64,000 bases of DNA from Psychrobacter immobilis (GCF_904846065.1 NZ_CAJGZV010000001.1:186001-250000), one strand, 5' to 3'. Shown: positions 8,293 through 19,554, counted from the stretch's first letter. A program made the numbers and translations. Notes: generated from the sequence alone by a model not told the origin.

Positions 8293-8925
8293 TTAACGCG
8301 ATAGCACTTTTCGAAAGGTGAGGCTGATGCGCCCTGATGCGACAGTTTTGGTTTTTGTAATGGTGTGCTTCCAAAAATCCTGCGTATCGCCATGCATAAC
8401 GATAAGCTGACCGGACTCAAGATATAGCTCAACTTTGACGGGCTTATTCTCTTGTCTAATAGTTTTATGCTTAAAAACAAATTTTCGCCTAGCACCGAGC
8501 GATAAAGAAGCGATAATCGGCTGCGCGCCCAGCTCTTTTTCATCGTCGGCATGATAGCCCATGCCATCAGCACCAGAGGGATAGTGGTTAAGTAAGCAAG
8601 AATTAAAATCAACGTTGATACCACTGCTTGATAACTGCTGTTCAATATGTCGTTTTACGTGCAACATCTGCTTTGTCCATGGAATGGCTCGACGCGTCTG
8701 TCCAGAGTAATGATAACTGACATCGTGGTCACCCATCCAGACGATTTGGCGAGTGGTAACATGTGTTTTACCAAACAACGTCACGATGTCAGACTGCCAA
8801 GGTAGCTCATTTAGTAAATTCTCATACAGAGCGTTAGCATCATTAATAACTACCCCTAAGTCATTGACCTGACCATCGTAAGGCAATAGGTTATCAGTCG
8901 GTGTAGGCGCAAAAAGGTCAGTCAT
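8293..8925 (-). CDS. AlkB-type 2-oxoglutarate/Fe(II) dioxygenase
   Basis: A 210-residue AlkB-superfamily enzyme. The iron triad is H125-x-D127 (GYHADDEK) and H187 (WKHTIT); 2-oxoglutarate contacts are supplied by the C-terminal RISLTFR (R199 and R205), matching the RxNxTxR signature with Ser in place of Asn. NHYPSGADGMGYHAD is typical of the ALKBH2/3-like bacterial group. Expected role: oxidative removal of alkyl groups such as 1-methyladenine or 3-methylcytosine from DNA or RNA. I place the start at ATG 8923-8925 rather than the upstream GTG. It lies 17 bases after the alpha/beta hydrolase gene on the same strand, so the two may be co-transcribed; no functional link is evident. Confidence 0.9.
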   Translation of the reverse strand: MTDLFAPTPTDNLLPYDGQVNDLGVVINDANALYENLLNELPWQSDIVTLFGKTHVTTRQIVWMGDHDVSYHYSGQTRRAIPWTKQMLHVKRHIEQQLSSSGINVDFNSCLLNHYPSGADGMGYHADDEKELGAQPIIASLSLGARRKFVFKHKTIRQENKPVKVELYLESGQLIVMHGDTQDFWKHTITKTKTVASGRISLTFRKVLSR

Positions 8926-8942
8926 CACTTAGACGGCTCAGC

Positions 8943-9833
8943 TTATTTATGACTATGATAATGCTCATTGATAACTTGAGCACATAATTCAGGTGCTTCC
9001 ATCGGCAGTAGATGACCGTAATCTAATAAAGATATGATGCTGTCATCAGGGACGAATTTTTGCCATTGTTGTCGCACTTTATGGTTGATAAACAACGTCG
9101 GCTTGCCAGTGATAAGGGTATAAGGACAGCTCAATTGCTTGAGGGCGGTATCGATATGCGGCGCACCGAAATAGTTGGCGAGCTCTTGCTCAGGCGCAAA
9201 TATCAGCGTGTAACTGCCACTGGTATCTTTGGATAAACTTTGCTCTGCAAATACCCGCAAATGCGCATCACTCATGCGCCTATAAGCACGTTGAGCGCGT
9301 AAGTTCTCATAATAATCATTGATGCTTGCCCAAGTAGATTGTTTGGTGAGAGTGCTTTTAAATGGTTCGCGACTAAGCAGAAGCTTACGCGGCAATAGAT
9401 TATAGAGTCTGGCTTGTGGTTTGGTAAAGGTCACAGGCTCTATTAAATATAGCTGTGAAAACAGATCTGGGCGCTGGGCTGCAGCGATGGCAGTGGCAGT
9501 GGCTCCTTGCGAATGACCAATACCAACGATGGGTTTGTCTTGCGTTTTTTCTAAAAACTCAATAAGTATCTCAGCATCCTGCTCGCGCGTAAGACGCCGC
9601 CGCTGCGGCTTGTCATACCAATAGCCACGAAGCGCAAGCGAGCTGATTTTGAAGTCAGTTGCCAGCGCATTTAATAAGGGACTATAAGTACCAACGGTAA
9701 AACTATTGCCACCATAAAAGTGTGCTGGCACGCGAGAGGCAGTACATGACTGTATCGATGGCGTAAGCTGGCTAAGGTTATAGTAGCGCGCTTGTTTTCC
9801 ACTAATATTAATATTTTTTGCAAATGCTTTCAT
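8943..9833 (-). CDS. Alpha/beta hydrolase
   Basis: About 296 residues with an alpha/beta-hydrolase fold. The nucleophile elbow is GIGHSQGATA (Ser within G-H-S-Q-G), the oxyanion region follows HFYGGNSFTVG, and the catalytic His is probably in LDYGHLLPMEAPE near the C-terminus; an acid is expected in the PYTLITGKPTLF region, but I cannot single it out. No signal peptide, so cytosolic. Start: ATG 9831-9833 is preceded at ten bases by a near-consensus AAGGAGG (9844-9850), which rules out the GTG four codons upstream. Substrate unknown; family members include esterases, lipases and epoxide hydrolases. Likely in one unit with the ABC transporter upstream and alkB-like gene downstream. Confidence 0.85.
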   Translation of the reverse strand: MKAFAKNINISGKQARYYNLSQLTPSIQSCTASRVPAHFYGGNSFTVGTYSPLLNALATDFKISSLALRGYWYDKPQRRRLTREQDAEILIEFLEKTQDKPIVGIGHSQGATATAIAAAQRPDLFSQLYLIEPVTFTKPQARLYNLLPRKLLLSREPFKSTLTKQSTWASINDYYENLRAQRAYRRMSDAHLRVFAEQSLSKDTSGSYTLIFAPEQELANYFGAPHIDTALKQLSCPYTLITGKPTLFINHKVRQQWQKFVPDDSIISLLDYGHLLPMEAPELCAQVINEHYHSHK

Positions 9834-9884
9834 AATGTACACACCTCCTTGTGTCTGATTTCCAATGAAAATTAATGATTGTAC

Positions 9885-11792
9885 TTAGCTGTCTTCACCT
9901 AAAAATCCGCCACTTTGTCGGTGCCACAAGCGAGCATAAACACCGTGTAGATTTAACAACTCATCATGGCTGCCTTGTTCGATAATTTGACCTTTATCCA
10001 TGACCACCAATCGATCAAGTGCGGCAATGGTAGAGAGACGATGGGCAATCGCAATGACCGTTTTACCTGTCATGATGTCATTGAGGCTTTCGGTAATGGC
10101 AAATTCAATCTCAGAGTCAAGGGCGCTGGTCGCTTCGTCCAATAGTAAGATGGGCGCATTTTTTAGCATAACACGTGAGATGGCGATACGCTGACGTTGA
10201 CCGCCAGAGAGCTTGACGCCGCGCTCACCGACTTGGGTATCAAGCCCTGTATTGCCTTTATCATCATATAAGTCTTTGATAAAGTCCCATGCTTGCGCTT
10301 GTTTGGCAGCGGTAATAATTTCTTCGTCGGTTGCATCAGGACGACCGTAAGCGATATTTTCACGTACTGTCCGATGTAGCAAAGACGTATCTTGCGTCAC
10401 CATACCTATCTGTTGGCGCAAAGACTCTTGGGTGACTTCATCAATTGCTTGTCCATCGATAAGAATTTTACCGCTATCAACATCAAAGAAGCGTAACAAT
10501 AAATTAACCAAGGTGGATTTACCGGCACCTGAGCGCCCAACCAAGCCTATTTTTTCGCCAGGTTTAATATCTAAATAAAAGTTATCGAGCAGTTTAGTCT
10601 TCGTAGTAGGCGTTGCTGATGTTTTCACTGTATCTAAGCTATCGCCTTCAACAGCGTCGCTATCATTCTCATAACTGAAATCAACATGATCAAAAACGAT
10701 ACGACCTTCGGTGACTTTCAAAGCGGGTGCGTTGGGCTTATCAATGATTTTTTGCGGCGCTGATAAGGTACGCATGCCATCTTGTACGGTTCCGATACTT
10801 TCAAATAGACTGGCAGTTTGCCACATGATCCAACGAGTCAAACCGTTTAAACGTAGTGCCATGGCTGTCGCGGCAGCAATCGCACCGACACCGACCGCGC
10901 CTTGTTGCCATAAATATAAGCCAATAGCTGCAGTGCCACTAACCAAAATCACACTGATTAGATGGGTTGATACTTCTAAATAACTGACCCAGCGCATCTG
11001 TGCATGGACGGTACCTAAAAATTGCCCCATGGCATTTTTGGCATAACTCAGCTCACGGCGTGAATGGCTAAATAGCTTGACGGTCATGATATTGGCGTAA
11101 GCATCGGTAATGCGGCCGGTCATCAAGGCACGGGCATCGGCTTGCACAATGGCAGTTTGTTTGAGCTTAGGGATAAAGTACCAAATGGTCAGCGCAACCA
11201 AGACTAGCCAAACGATAAACGGGATTAATAATAGGCTGTCCAGATTAAATAAAATGACACCTGACGTAATAAAATAAACGGTGACATACATAAACATGTC
11301 GGTGACGGTCATGACCGTATCGCGTACGGCCAATGCAGTTTGCATTACTTTGGCTGAGACACGTCCAGAAAATTCATCTTGATAAAACTGCATCGATTGC
11401 CCAAGCATCCGCTGGTGAAAGCGCCAGCGCATTTGCATGGGAAAGACGCCTTGCAAGGTCTGAAAATGGATGAATGATGACAATGCAATCCATAGCGGAC
11501 TCACGATCATGACAGCTAGCATGAGCAGTAGCATATCGCCTTTTTCTAACCACAGATTCTGCGGTGTATAGACGCCTAGCCAGTCAACGATATTCCCAAT
11601 CCAAGCAAATAGCATCGCTTCATAGATGCCAATGCCCGCAGACAAAATCATAAATATCAATAGCCAGCCACGTAAACCGTTGGTACACGCCCACAAGAAC
11701 TTTAGCATGCCATCACGGGGTGAAGGTAGCGGCATAGGGGTTTCAGGAAAGGCAGGGAGGCGAGTTTCAAAAAATCGAAATAGAGCATTCAT
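9885..11792 (-). CDS. ABC exporter, fused permease-ATPase
   Basis: A 635-residue half-transporter of the type I exporter (MsbA/LmrA-like) class. Residues about 40-340 form the six-helix membrane domain with the long cytoplasmic helices typical of exporters; the ATPase follows with Walker A GLVGRSGAGKST, Q-loop near MVTQDTSLLHRTVRENIAYG, signature LSGGQRQRIAIS, Walker B ILLLDEATSALD and switch His in IAIAHRLS. All ATPase motifs are intact. A 25-residue acidic insert (DSDAVEGDSLDTVKTSATPT) precedes the LDNFYLDI strand of the ATPase and is unusual. Acts as a homodimer or with a partner in the inner membrane; lipid, peptide or drug export are all possible. The following hydrolase gene starts 51 bases downstream. 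Confidence 0.9.
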   Translation of the reverse strand: MNALFRFFETRLPAFPETPMPLPSPRDGMLKFLWACTNGLRGWLLIFMILSAGIGIYEAMLFAWIGNIVDWLGVYTPQNLWLEKGDMLLLMLAVMIVSPLWIALSSFIHFQTLQGVFPMQMRWRFHQRMLGQSMQFYQDEFSGRVSAKVMQTALAVRDTVMTVTDMFMYVTVYFITSGVILFNLDSLLLIPFIVWLVLVALTIWYFIPKLKQTAIVQADARALMTGRITDAYANIMTVKLFSHSRRELSYAKNAMGQFLGTVHAQMRWVSYLEVSTHLISVILVSGTAAIGLYLWQQGAVGVGAIAAATAMALRLNGLTRWIMWQTASLFESIGTVQDGMRTLSAPQKIIDKPNAPALKVTEGRIVFDHVDFSYENDSDAVEGDSLDTVKTSATPTTKTKLLDNFYLDIKPGEKIGLVGRSGAGKSTLVNLLLRFFDVDSGKILIDGQAIDEVTQESLRQQIGMVTQDTSLLHRTVRENIAYGRPDATDEEIITAAKQAQAWDFIKDLYDDKGNTGLDTQVGERGVKLSGGQRQRIAISRVMLKNAPILLLDEATSALDSEIEFAITESLNDIMTGKTVIAIAHRLSTIAALDRLVVMDKGQIIEQGSHDELLNLHGVYARLWHRQSGGFLGEDS

Positions 11793-12110
11793 AGGCAGTC
11801 ATAAAACATCAATAGCAGTACGCCAAAATCAACGACATTACTCGTTATTTTGAATCTTTACTTTTGTTATTAGGATTGAGTACTATTTTAGCAAACTTCC
11901 CAATCAGACCTGCATGCTAATTGTAAATTGACCGCTAAAGAGCTACTTGTCAGCAGTCGAATAAAAGCCAATAAATAGATTGCTGTGTAAGAAATACTTT
12001 GTTACATTCTATGGCTTTATCCTGATTGGCAGTTCGCGCTTTGTCTTCAGTATATGAATGATGACCGAATAATACCCCCGTAAAGTGGCAGTTTAACAAG
12101 GTAATAGCTC
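11793..12110. other. Non-coding divergent spacer
   Basis: 318 bases between the ABC exporter (minus) and the EamA gene (plus). It should hold both promoters. I see an AAGG-type ribosome-binding site just before 12111 but no strong dyad, repeat or RNA structure. Confidence 0.5.
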
Positions 12111-12959
12111 ATGATATATTTGACGATAGCGGTGCTTTGTAGTGTCGCCGTTTCAGTATTGCTAAAAGTGTTACGACAGAAAAATATAGACATACGCCAG
12201 ACCATCGTCGCAGGCTATCCGGTCGCTTTTCTGCTGACGTGGTTTTTATTGAAGCCAGACGTCAGTGGCATGAATGCACTTGGCGGTGCTTGGGCGATTA
12301 TTATTGCTCTTGGTATCCTACTTCCCGCCGTGTTTATTATCCTTGGAAGGGCGATTGAATCTGTGGGAATGGTAGCAACCGATGCGGCTCAGCGGCTATC
12401 GTTGATTATTCCTATCGTCGCGGCTTTTTTATTGTTTGGTGAAGTACTGACCAGCACGCGAATATTTGGGCTGTTATTAGGCTTTCTAGCACTCGGAGCG
12501 TTGATTTATCGTCCACAGCAGGGTCAGATTAGCAGACAAGCGAAGCATACACCGCTATGGCTGTTTGGCGTATGGGCAGGCTATGGCATTATTGATATCT
12601 TGTTCAAGCAAGTTGCCAAGCAGGGCACTGCTTTTCCTCTGACATTATTTGTCAGTTTTGGTTTAGCAGGATTATTGCTGTTTATGTATTTGCTGATTAC
12701 GCGGGTGCGCTGGCAGGGGGATGCGCTGGCAGGGGGATTGTTATTAGGTGCGCTCAATATGGGCAATATTTATGCTTATGTACGTGCGCATCAATTATTA
12801 TCCGAGTCGCCTAGCATCGTCTTTACCGGTATGAATGTCGGTGTCATTGCAGTGGCAACCTTGATAGGGGTTGGTGTGTTTAAGGAGTCGCTTAACCGTA
12901 TTAATGTATTGGGTTTATTATTAGCCATTTGCTGTGTGGCAGTGCTGTTTTTAGCATAA
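12111..12959 (+). CDS. EamA/DMT-family transporter
   Basis: A 282-residue integral membrane protein with about ten hydrophobic helices in two repeated halves, the layout of the drug/metabolite transporter superfamily. Features: N-terminal helix MIYLTIAVLCSVAVSVLLKV, EamA-like helix RLSLIIPIVAAFLLFGEVLT (residues about 93-112) with the conserved Glu after FG, followed by RIFGLLLGFLALGAL; the second half ends similarly with ATLIGVGVFKESLNRINVLGLLLAICCVAVLFLA, where the F-K-E-S-L motif repeats the same theme. Substrate unknown: family members move amino acids, sugars or metabolites out of the cell. Monocistronic by spacing (192 bases to fda). Confidence 0.85.
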   Translation: MIYLTIAVLCSVAVSVLLKVLRQKNIDIRQTIVAGYPVAFLLTWFLLKPDVSGMNALGGAWAIIIALGILLPAVFIILGRAIESVGMVATDAAQRLSLIIPIVAAFLLFGEVLTSTRIFGLLLGFLALGALIYRPQQGQISRQAKHTPLWLFGVWAGYGIIDILFKQVAKQGTAFPLTLFVSFGLAGLLLFMYLLITRVRWQGDALAGGLLLGALNMGNIYAYVRAHQLLSESPSIVFTGMNVGVIAVATLIGVGVFKESLNRINVLGLLLAICCVAVLFLA

Positions 12960-13151
12960 ACGTTCAGCCTAGTGAGTTTGCTTATAGGATAGGTGATAAT
13001 TATTTTATCAACGCGTTAACTTATCAGATATAGGCACAAAGAGCGTCCTATGATAAGGTTGTCTACAAACAGTAAGGCTGATATAAGCCAATAAAAAGCG
13101 ATTTACTTTGTGACACTTGACCTCAACCAATAACAATAGGACGCACTCTCA

Positions 13152-14054
13152 ATGGAATATCAAAACCAATATAAAAAACAGCTACAACGTATTAAAAATG
13201 GTTCAGGGTTCATTGCGGCACTTGATCAAAGTGGTGGCAGTACACCAAAAGCGTTAGAGAATTATGGTGTCATAGGCGATGATTATGACAACGATGAAGC
13301 CATGTTCGACCAAGTGCATGAGATGCGCGCGCGTATCATGACTTGTGAGGCTTTTGATAATGAGCGTGTGCTTGGGGCGATTTTGTTCGAAGACACGATG
13401 GAACGTGAGGTCAATGGCAAACCGACGGCCAATTATCTATGGGAAGATAAAAATATCGTCCCATTTTTAAAAGTGGATAAGGGTTTGGCTGAGCAAATGA
13501 ATGGCGTCCAAGTGATGCGTCCGATGCCAAATTTAGATTTGTTACTCGATAAAGCCAAAAACTATCCAGTATTTGGTACCAAAATGCGCTCAGTAATTTA
13601 TGAGCCGAATTTCGATGGCATTGAGCTGGTCGTGCAACAGCAATTCGATGTGGCAAGACAGATACTCTCAAAAGGCCTGATGCCAATCGTAGAGCCTGAA
13701 GTCGATATCGACAGTAGCAAAAAACATGAATGTGAAGTCATACTAAAGACCAGCATTTTGCACAATCTGGATCGTTTGACTGACGACCAGCAAGTCATGC
13801 TAAAACTGACTTTACCAGAAGAAGCGGGTTTTTACCAAGAGCTGATTGATCATCCAAAAGTATTAAAAGTTGTGGCGTTATCGGGCGGCTACAGCCGTGG
13901 CGATGCTTGTGCCAAGCTTAAGCAAAACCCCGGTATGATAGCCAGCTTCTCACGTGCCTTTACCGAAGGATTGAGCAAACAGCAAAGTGATGATGAGTTT
14001 GCTAATACTATCAACACATCTATCGAAGAGATTTATGAGGCGTCGAAAGTTTAA
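13152..14054 (+). CDS. fda: Fructose-bisphosphate aldolase, class I
   Basis: A 300-residue class I (Schiff-base) aldolase very like the Staphylococcus fda product: IKNGSGFIAALDQSGGSTPKALENYG near the N-terminus, LGAILFEDTMEREV, VPFLKVDKGLAEQMNGVQ (residues about 95-120), FGTKMRSVI, IVEPEVDI, VMLKLTLPEE with the lysine that forms the Schiff base, and VVALSGGYSR phosphate loop. It catalyses reversible cleavage of fructose 1,6-bisphosphate in the cytosol. Psychrobacter lacks a complete Embden-Meyerhof route in most descriptions, so a gluconeogenic role is likely (inference). Own terminator follows. Identification is firm at family level. Confidence 0.93.
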   Translation: MEYQNQYKKQLQRIKNGSGFIAALDQSGGSTPKALENYGVIGDDYDNDEAMFDQVHEMRARIMTCEAFDNERVLGAILFEDTMEREVNGKPTANYLWEDKNIVPFLKVDKGLAEQMNGVQVMRPMPNLDLLLDKAKNYPVFGTKMRSVIYEPNFDGIELVVQQQFDVARQILSKGLMPIVEPEVDIDSSKKHECEVILKTSILHNLDRLTDDQQVMLKLTLPEEAGFYQELIDHPKVLKVVALSGGYSRGDACAKLKQNPGMIASFSRAFTEGLSKQQSDDEFANTINTSIEEIYEASKV

Positions 14055-14108
14055 CAACTGTATTTCAACAAATAGAGTTTAAAAGCTATAATTTGTACTC
14101 ACCAAAAT

Positions 14109-14141
14109 CCCAACAGATAAAAGATCTGTTGGGATTTTTTT
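14109..14141 (+). terminator. Rho-independent terminator of fda
   Basis: Ten-base perfect arms (14109-14118 and 14124-14133, CCCAACAGAT/ATCTGTTGGG) with loop AAAAG, followed by ATTTTTTT. Confidence 0.92.
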
Positions 14142-14240
14142 GTTTATTTGTATTGATTTAGTATCGTTTTCAATTTATTATTAGCGAAATTAAGTTCACT
14201 TCTATATTGATCTACCGTTAACCTAAATGGATATGTATTG

Positions 14241-15569
14241 ATGAATAAACGCTATCTAAGTTTGGCTTTGGCTTCTATGTTGGCACTTTATGGCTGCGGT
14301 GGTGGTAGTGATGGCGGTAATAAAAATAGTGGTGGTACGCCAGAGACGCCAGTCATACCAACTACTAAACCAGATAAGATTGAACCACAGGTGCCAGATG
14401 TCACCTTTTCTAACGAAATGGCGGCTGAAGAAGGCGAGGACGTCGATCAGTACATTCGCGCACCTGCTAGGTTAAATAACGAAACTGGGAAAATGTATAA
14501 GGTTTTGCCAATTTCTGGGACTCACCTTGGAAACCTATATAACGCTGACAGTATTGAAACTACTAGGATTTTTTACCCTGAAAGCGATAGCTATGTGACT
14601 GTCAACAAAGGCAATCTTGCTACCATGGCCTCTTTTGAAGATTTGCTACAAGATAAAAACCCAAGTCTACCTGATATTTTCAACATGCTATCTGGAAATC
14701 TTGTAGACACCAGTAGTAATAGCTACAAGCTCTATAAAGGTAAACGTGAAGCTGAGTTTCTTCGCTATACGTGTTCTCGAGCGTTAACGCTTGGTGAGCA
14801 AGAGCTATCAATGCAGTCTCAGGATTTATCAAATTTTATCAATCATTTGAACAACAATACTTTTTGTAAAGAGGATACGGCAGTACTGGCAGCCAACTTA
14901 CCTGAGGATAAAAGTAAGGCTTTGAAAGCTCTGGGTGTAACTATTGAACCCTATCTCACTCAAGAAATAGCGTGGGGGAAGACAATGGCATGGATTGGCG
15001 TGGCTTATAGTGATGACGTCCTTGGCACTACGAGCTCAGTACAGCAAATTATTGATGAACTATCTCGCAAAGGTATTCACCATATTGGTTTACTCAGTGC
15101 GATGGGAGGCACTAACGACAAAGTTATGCTGAGTTCTCTGACAGAAGTAGATGTTGTTTTGGGTAATTTGGATGCTTCAGCAAATGAGACAGATTTTTCA
15201 GAACTGAAATCCAACTTAAATCAAAAACTGGATAGTTATAAGTTTGAAACAATGAATAGAGGCGGACAGAAAGTATGTATGAGTTACAACAGCAATAAAA
15301 TATTGACATCAAGCTCCTATGAGGCTGAGACAAATATCAAAGGTGAAGTAACACAGTGCGAAGGTTCTGCATACCTCTATATAGATAAACCTGATATTCG
15401 CTATAATGAAGAAGTTTATTCTTACGCAGAGTTTTATGAGTACATAAAAGGACTCAATAATGCCCTAGATAATTTTGGCAGTGACAAAGAGTTTTACATT
15501 GTTTCCAAGCTAGAATCTGGAGGTATTGATGAAATTCGAAAAATTGAGAAAAAATATCCACTGAATTGA
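14241..15569 (+). CDS. Lipoprotein resembling an inactivated 5'-nucleotidase
   Basis: About 442 residues. The signal peptide ends in a lipobox (LALYGC, cysteine about residue 18) followed by a glycine/serine linker GGGSDGG, so an outer-membrane or periplasmic lipoprotein is predicted. The body aligns by eye with the metallophosphatase domain of NadN/UshA-type 5'-nucleotidases: YKLYKGKREAEFLRYTC + ALTLGEQELS (cf. LFKGEADA...LTLGNHEFD), AVLAANLPEDKS, EPYLTQEIAWGKTMAWIGV, GIHHIGLLSAMGGTND, VDVVLGN, and GEVTQCEGSAYL. Every metal-ligand motif is altered: GNHE is GEQE, the GDxxxGT segment is GNLVDTS, and GDSH/GHSH is GNLD. The C-terminal nucleotide-binding domain is absent. I infer a pseudoenzyme, perhaps a nucleotide or surface binder. 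I use ATG 14241, not the TTG one codon before. Confidence 0.75.
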   Translation: MNKRYLSLALASMLALYGCGGGSDGGNKNSGGTPETPVIPTTKPDKIEPQVPDVTFSNEMAAEEGEDVDQYIRAPARLNNETGKMYKVLPISGTHLGNLYNADSIETTRIFYPESDSYVTVNKGNLATMASFEDLLQDKNPSLPDIFNMLSGNLVDTSSNSYKLYKGKREAEFLRYTCSRALTLGEQELSMQSQDLSNFINHLNNNTFCKEDTAVLAANLPEDKSKALKALGVTIEPYLTQEIAWGKTMAWIGVAYSDDVLGTTSSVQQIIDELSRKGIHHIGLLSAMGGTNDKVMLSSLTEVDVVLGNLDASANETDFSELKSNLNQKLDSYKFETMNRGGQKVCMSYNSNKILTSSSYEAETNIKGEVTQCEGSAYLYIDKPDIRYNEEVYSYAEFYEYIKGLNNALDNFGSDKEFYIVSKLESGGIDEIRKIEKKYPLN

Positions 15570-15605
15570 GTATTTAGTTTTTAAAGATGTTAAGAGTTAT
15601 TTTAA

Positions 15606-15643
15606 AAAAAGCTCGAACCTGATTATCAGGTTTGAGCTTTTTT
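15606..15643. terminator. Bidirectional terminator, lipoprotein gene / thiC
   Basis: Thirteen-base arms 15610-15622 and 15626-15638 (AGCTCGAACCTGA / TCAGGTTTGAGCT, one G-U) with A-run before and T-run after, so it can work on both strands for the two convergent genes. Confidence 0.85.
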
Positions 15644-15748
15644 GATGCGCTGCTATATAGGTTGCCTACATCTCTCTATATAACTGACATCCTTCGCTAG
15701 TATATTTATCACCTCAATCAAATGATTCATATCCATTAAGTCATCTAT

Positions 15749-17905
<2,157 letters not shown>

Positions 17906-18030
17906 GACTTCCCTGCGTCGGTACTAACCGCATCAGGTTCGGCGGGTGATCTCTCAGCGAATGTATAAAGGCGACTACTTTAATAAGGAAAGCTTATAAA
18001 GTGAGCCGATAATACACCGCACCCCGAGTC
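17906..18030 (-). promoter_or_regulatory. TPP riboswitch (THI element)
   Basis: Read on the minus strand: GACTCGGGGTGC opens the P1/P2 region, then a long P3 arm, GCTGAGAGATCACCC, GAACCTGATGCGGTTAGTACCG, and CGCAGGGAAGTC closing P1. The CUGAGA, ACCC, GAACCUGA and GCAGGGA blocks are the conserved thiamine-pyrophosphate-binding core. It lies upstream of thiC, so TPP should lower thiC expression. Confidence 0.95.
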
Positions 18031-18236
18031 TGTCAGTGTTGTAAATCACATCAATACTAACAAAGTTCTGCAATGAGGGCTAATGATATTTAGATGAAAA
18101 TATCAGGCGTTGAGTTTGAGGTTCGATGTTTTTATGAGAACGACTCTAGAGTACCAGTGATTGAAATCACTTGATATTACTGAGCTGTAGATAGCTTATC
18201 TAAATATTATGTAAAGCGAATGAAAGATTCTGGAGG

Positions 18237-18254
18237 TTGTCATTAAACTGTCAT
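18237..18254 (+). promoter_or_regulatory. Pho box upstream of pstS
   Basis: Direct repeats TTGTCAT (18237-18243) and CTGTCAT (18248-18254) spaced by TAAA, i.e. an 11-base period, match the PhoB-binding consensus (CTGTCAT plus four A/T bases, repeated). A third ATGTCAT is at 18278-18284. PhoB is expected to activate pstSCAB-phoU under phosphate starvation. Confidence 0.85.
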
Positions 18255-18328
18255 AAAGATTTGGCAAGATAGCACGCATGTCATAAACAATGCTTTTTTG
18301 TATCGTTGTTAAACTTTAGGAGTCCTAC

Positions 18329-19492
18329 ATGCGTTATTCGTTATTAGCAGTGGCCGTTAGTTGTACATTAGTGCTTACGGCATGTAATAAATCGACTGAA
18401 ACGACAGAGCCAGCTGCGGATAGCAGTAGCGCTGTCACCACCACTGAAGCAACTACTCAGACAACATCTGCTTCTGCAGCAGGTTTTAAATCTGCTGAGA
18501 ATATCGCTATGAATATCACGGGTGCAGGGGCATCGTTCCCGCAGCCTATTTATGCTAAATGGTCTTACGACTACAACGCTGCTACCGGTGGCCAAGTCAA
18601 TTACCAATCGATTGGCTCTTCTGGTGGTATCAAACAAATCGAATCAAAAACAGTCGATTTTGGGGCGTCTGACGCGCCGATGACGCCTGAAGAGCTAGAC
18701 GCAGCAGGCTTGATTCAGTTTCCGACGGTTATCGGTGGCGTCGTGCCAATCGTCAACATCGATGGTATTGAGCCGGGCGCGTTGAAATTAGACGGTGCAA
18801 CGTTGGCAGACATCTATTTGGGTAAGATTAGCAACTGGAATGACCCAGCCATCAAAGCCATGAACCCAGATTTGACTTTGCCTGATGCAGCTATTACGAC
18901 AGTATTCCGCTCAGATGGTTCTGGCACAACGTTTAACTTTACGGATTATCTTGCTAAAGTCTCGCCAGACTGGAAAGACACAGTTGGTGTTGATAAAACA
19001 GTCAAATGGCCAACGTCTGCGACTGGTGCAGGTGGTAAAGGTAACGAAGGGGTTTCAAGCTACGTAAATCGTATGAAAAACTCTATCGGCTACGTTGAGT
19101 ATGCTTATGCCAAGCAAAACAACATGTCACATACTGCATTGAAAAACGCTGCTGGCAACGTCGTTCAGCCATCTGCTGAGACATTTGCTGCGGCAGGTGA
19201 TATCGACTGGTCACAGCAAGCAGGCTTTTATAAAGTCATCACCAACTCTGAGACTGAGCAAGCATGGCCGATCGCTGCTGCGACCTTTATCCTAGTACAT
19301 AAGCAACCAGAGAATCCTCAGCAAGTGGCTGGCGTGTTGAACTTCTTTGATTGGGCTTATACCCAAGGTGATGACGATGCTATGGCACTCGATTACGTAC
19401 CATTCTCTGATGCAGCGGTTGCCTTATTCAAGGAAAAATGGAACGAGGTAAAAGGCAGTGATGGACAGCCTGTGTATAAGCCTGCTCAGTAA
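18329..19492 (+). CDS. pstS: Phosphate-binding lipoprotein PstS
   Basis: A 387-residue periplasmic phosphate-binding protein of the PstSCAB importer. A lipoprotein signal (VSCTLVLTAC, cysteine about residue 19) replaces the cleaved Sec signal of E. coli PstS; a T/S/A-rich linker of 30 residues follows. Phosphate-site motifs: GAGASFPQPIYAKW, GSSGGIKQI, VDFGASDAPM, and RSDGSGTTFNFTDYL, with the S-G-S/T-T series contacting phosphate. The AGGAGT ribosome-binding site is seven bases before the ATG. First gene of pstS-pstC-pstA-pstB-phoU; a Pho box lies 75-92 bases upstream and a stem-loop separates it from pstC, which would keep PstS more abundant than the membrane parts. Confidence 0.96.
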   Translation: MRYSLLAVAVSCTLVLTACNKSTETTEPAADSSSAVTTTEATTQTTSASAAGFKSAENIAMNITGAGASFPQPIYAKWSYDYNAATGGQVNYQSIGSSGGIKQIESKTVDFGASDAPMTPEELDAAGLIQFPTVIGGVVPIVNIDGIEPGALKLDGATLADIYLGKISNWNDPAIKAMNPDLTLPDAAITTVFRSDGSGTTFNFTDYLAKVSPDWKDTVGVDKTVKWPTSATGAGGKGNEGVSSYVNRMKNSIGYVEYAYAKQNNMSHTALKNAAGNVVQPSAETFAAAGDIDWSQQAGFYKVITNSETEQAWPIAAATFILVHKQPENPQQVAGVLNFFDWAYTQGDDDAMALDYVPFSDAAVALFKEKWNEVKGSDGQPVYKPAQ

Positions 19493-19554
19493 CCTGTTTC
19501 TGCTAAATATTCTTTAATACCTTGTCAGTGCCTTACTAGTCCCTTTCGAGTTAT

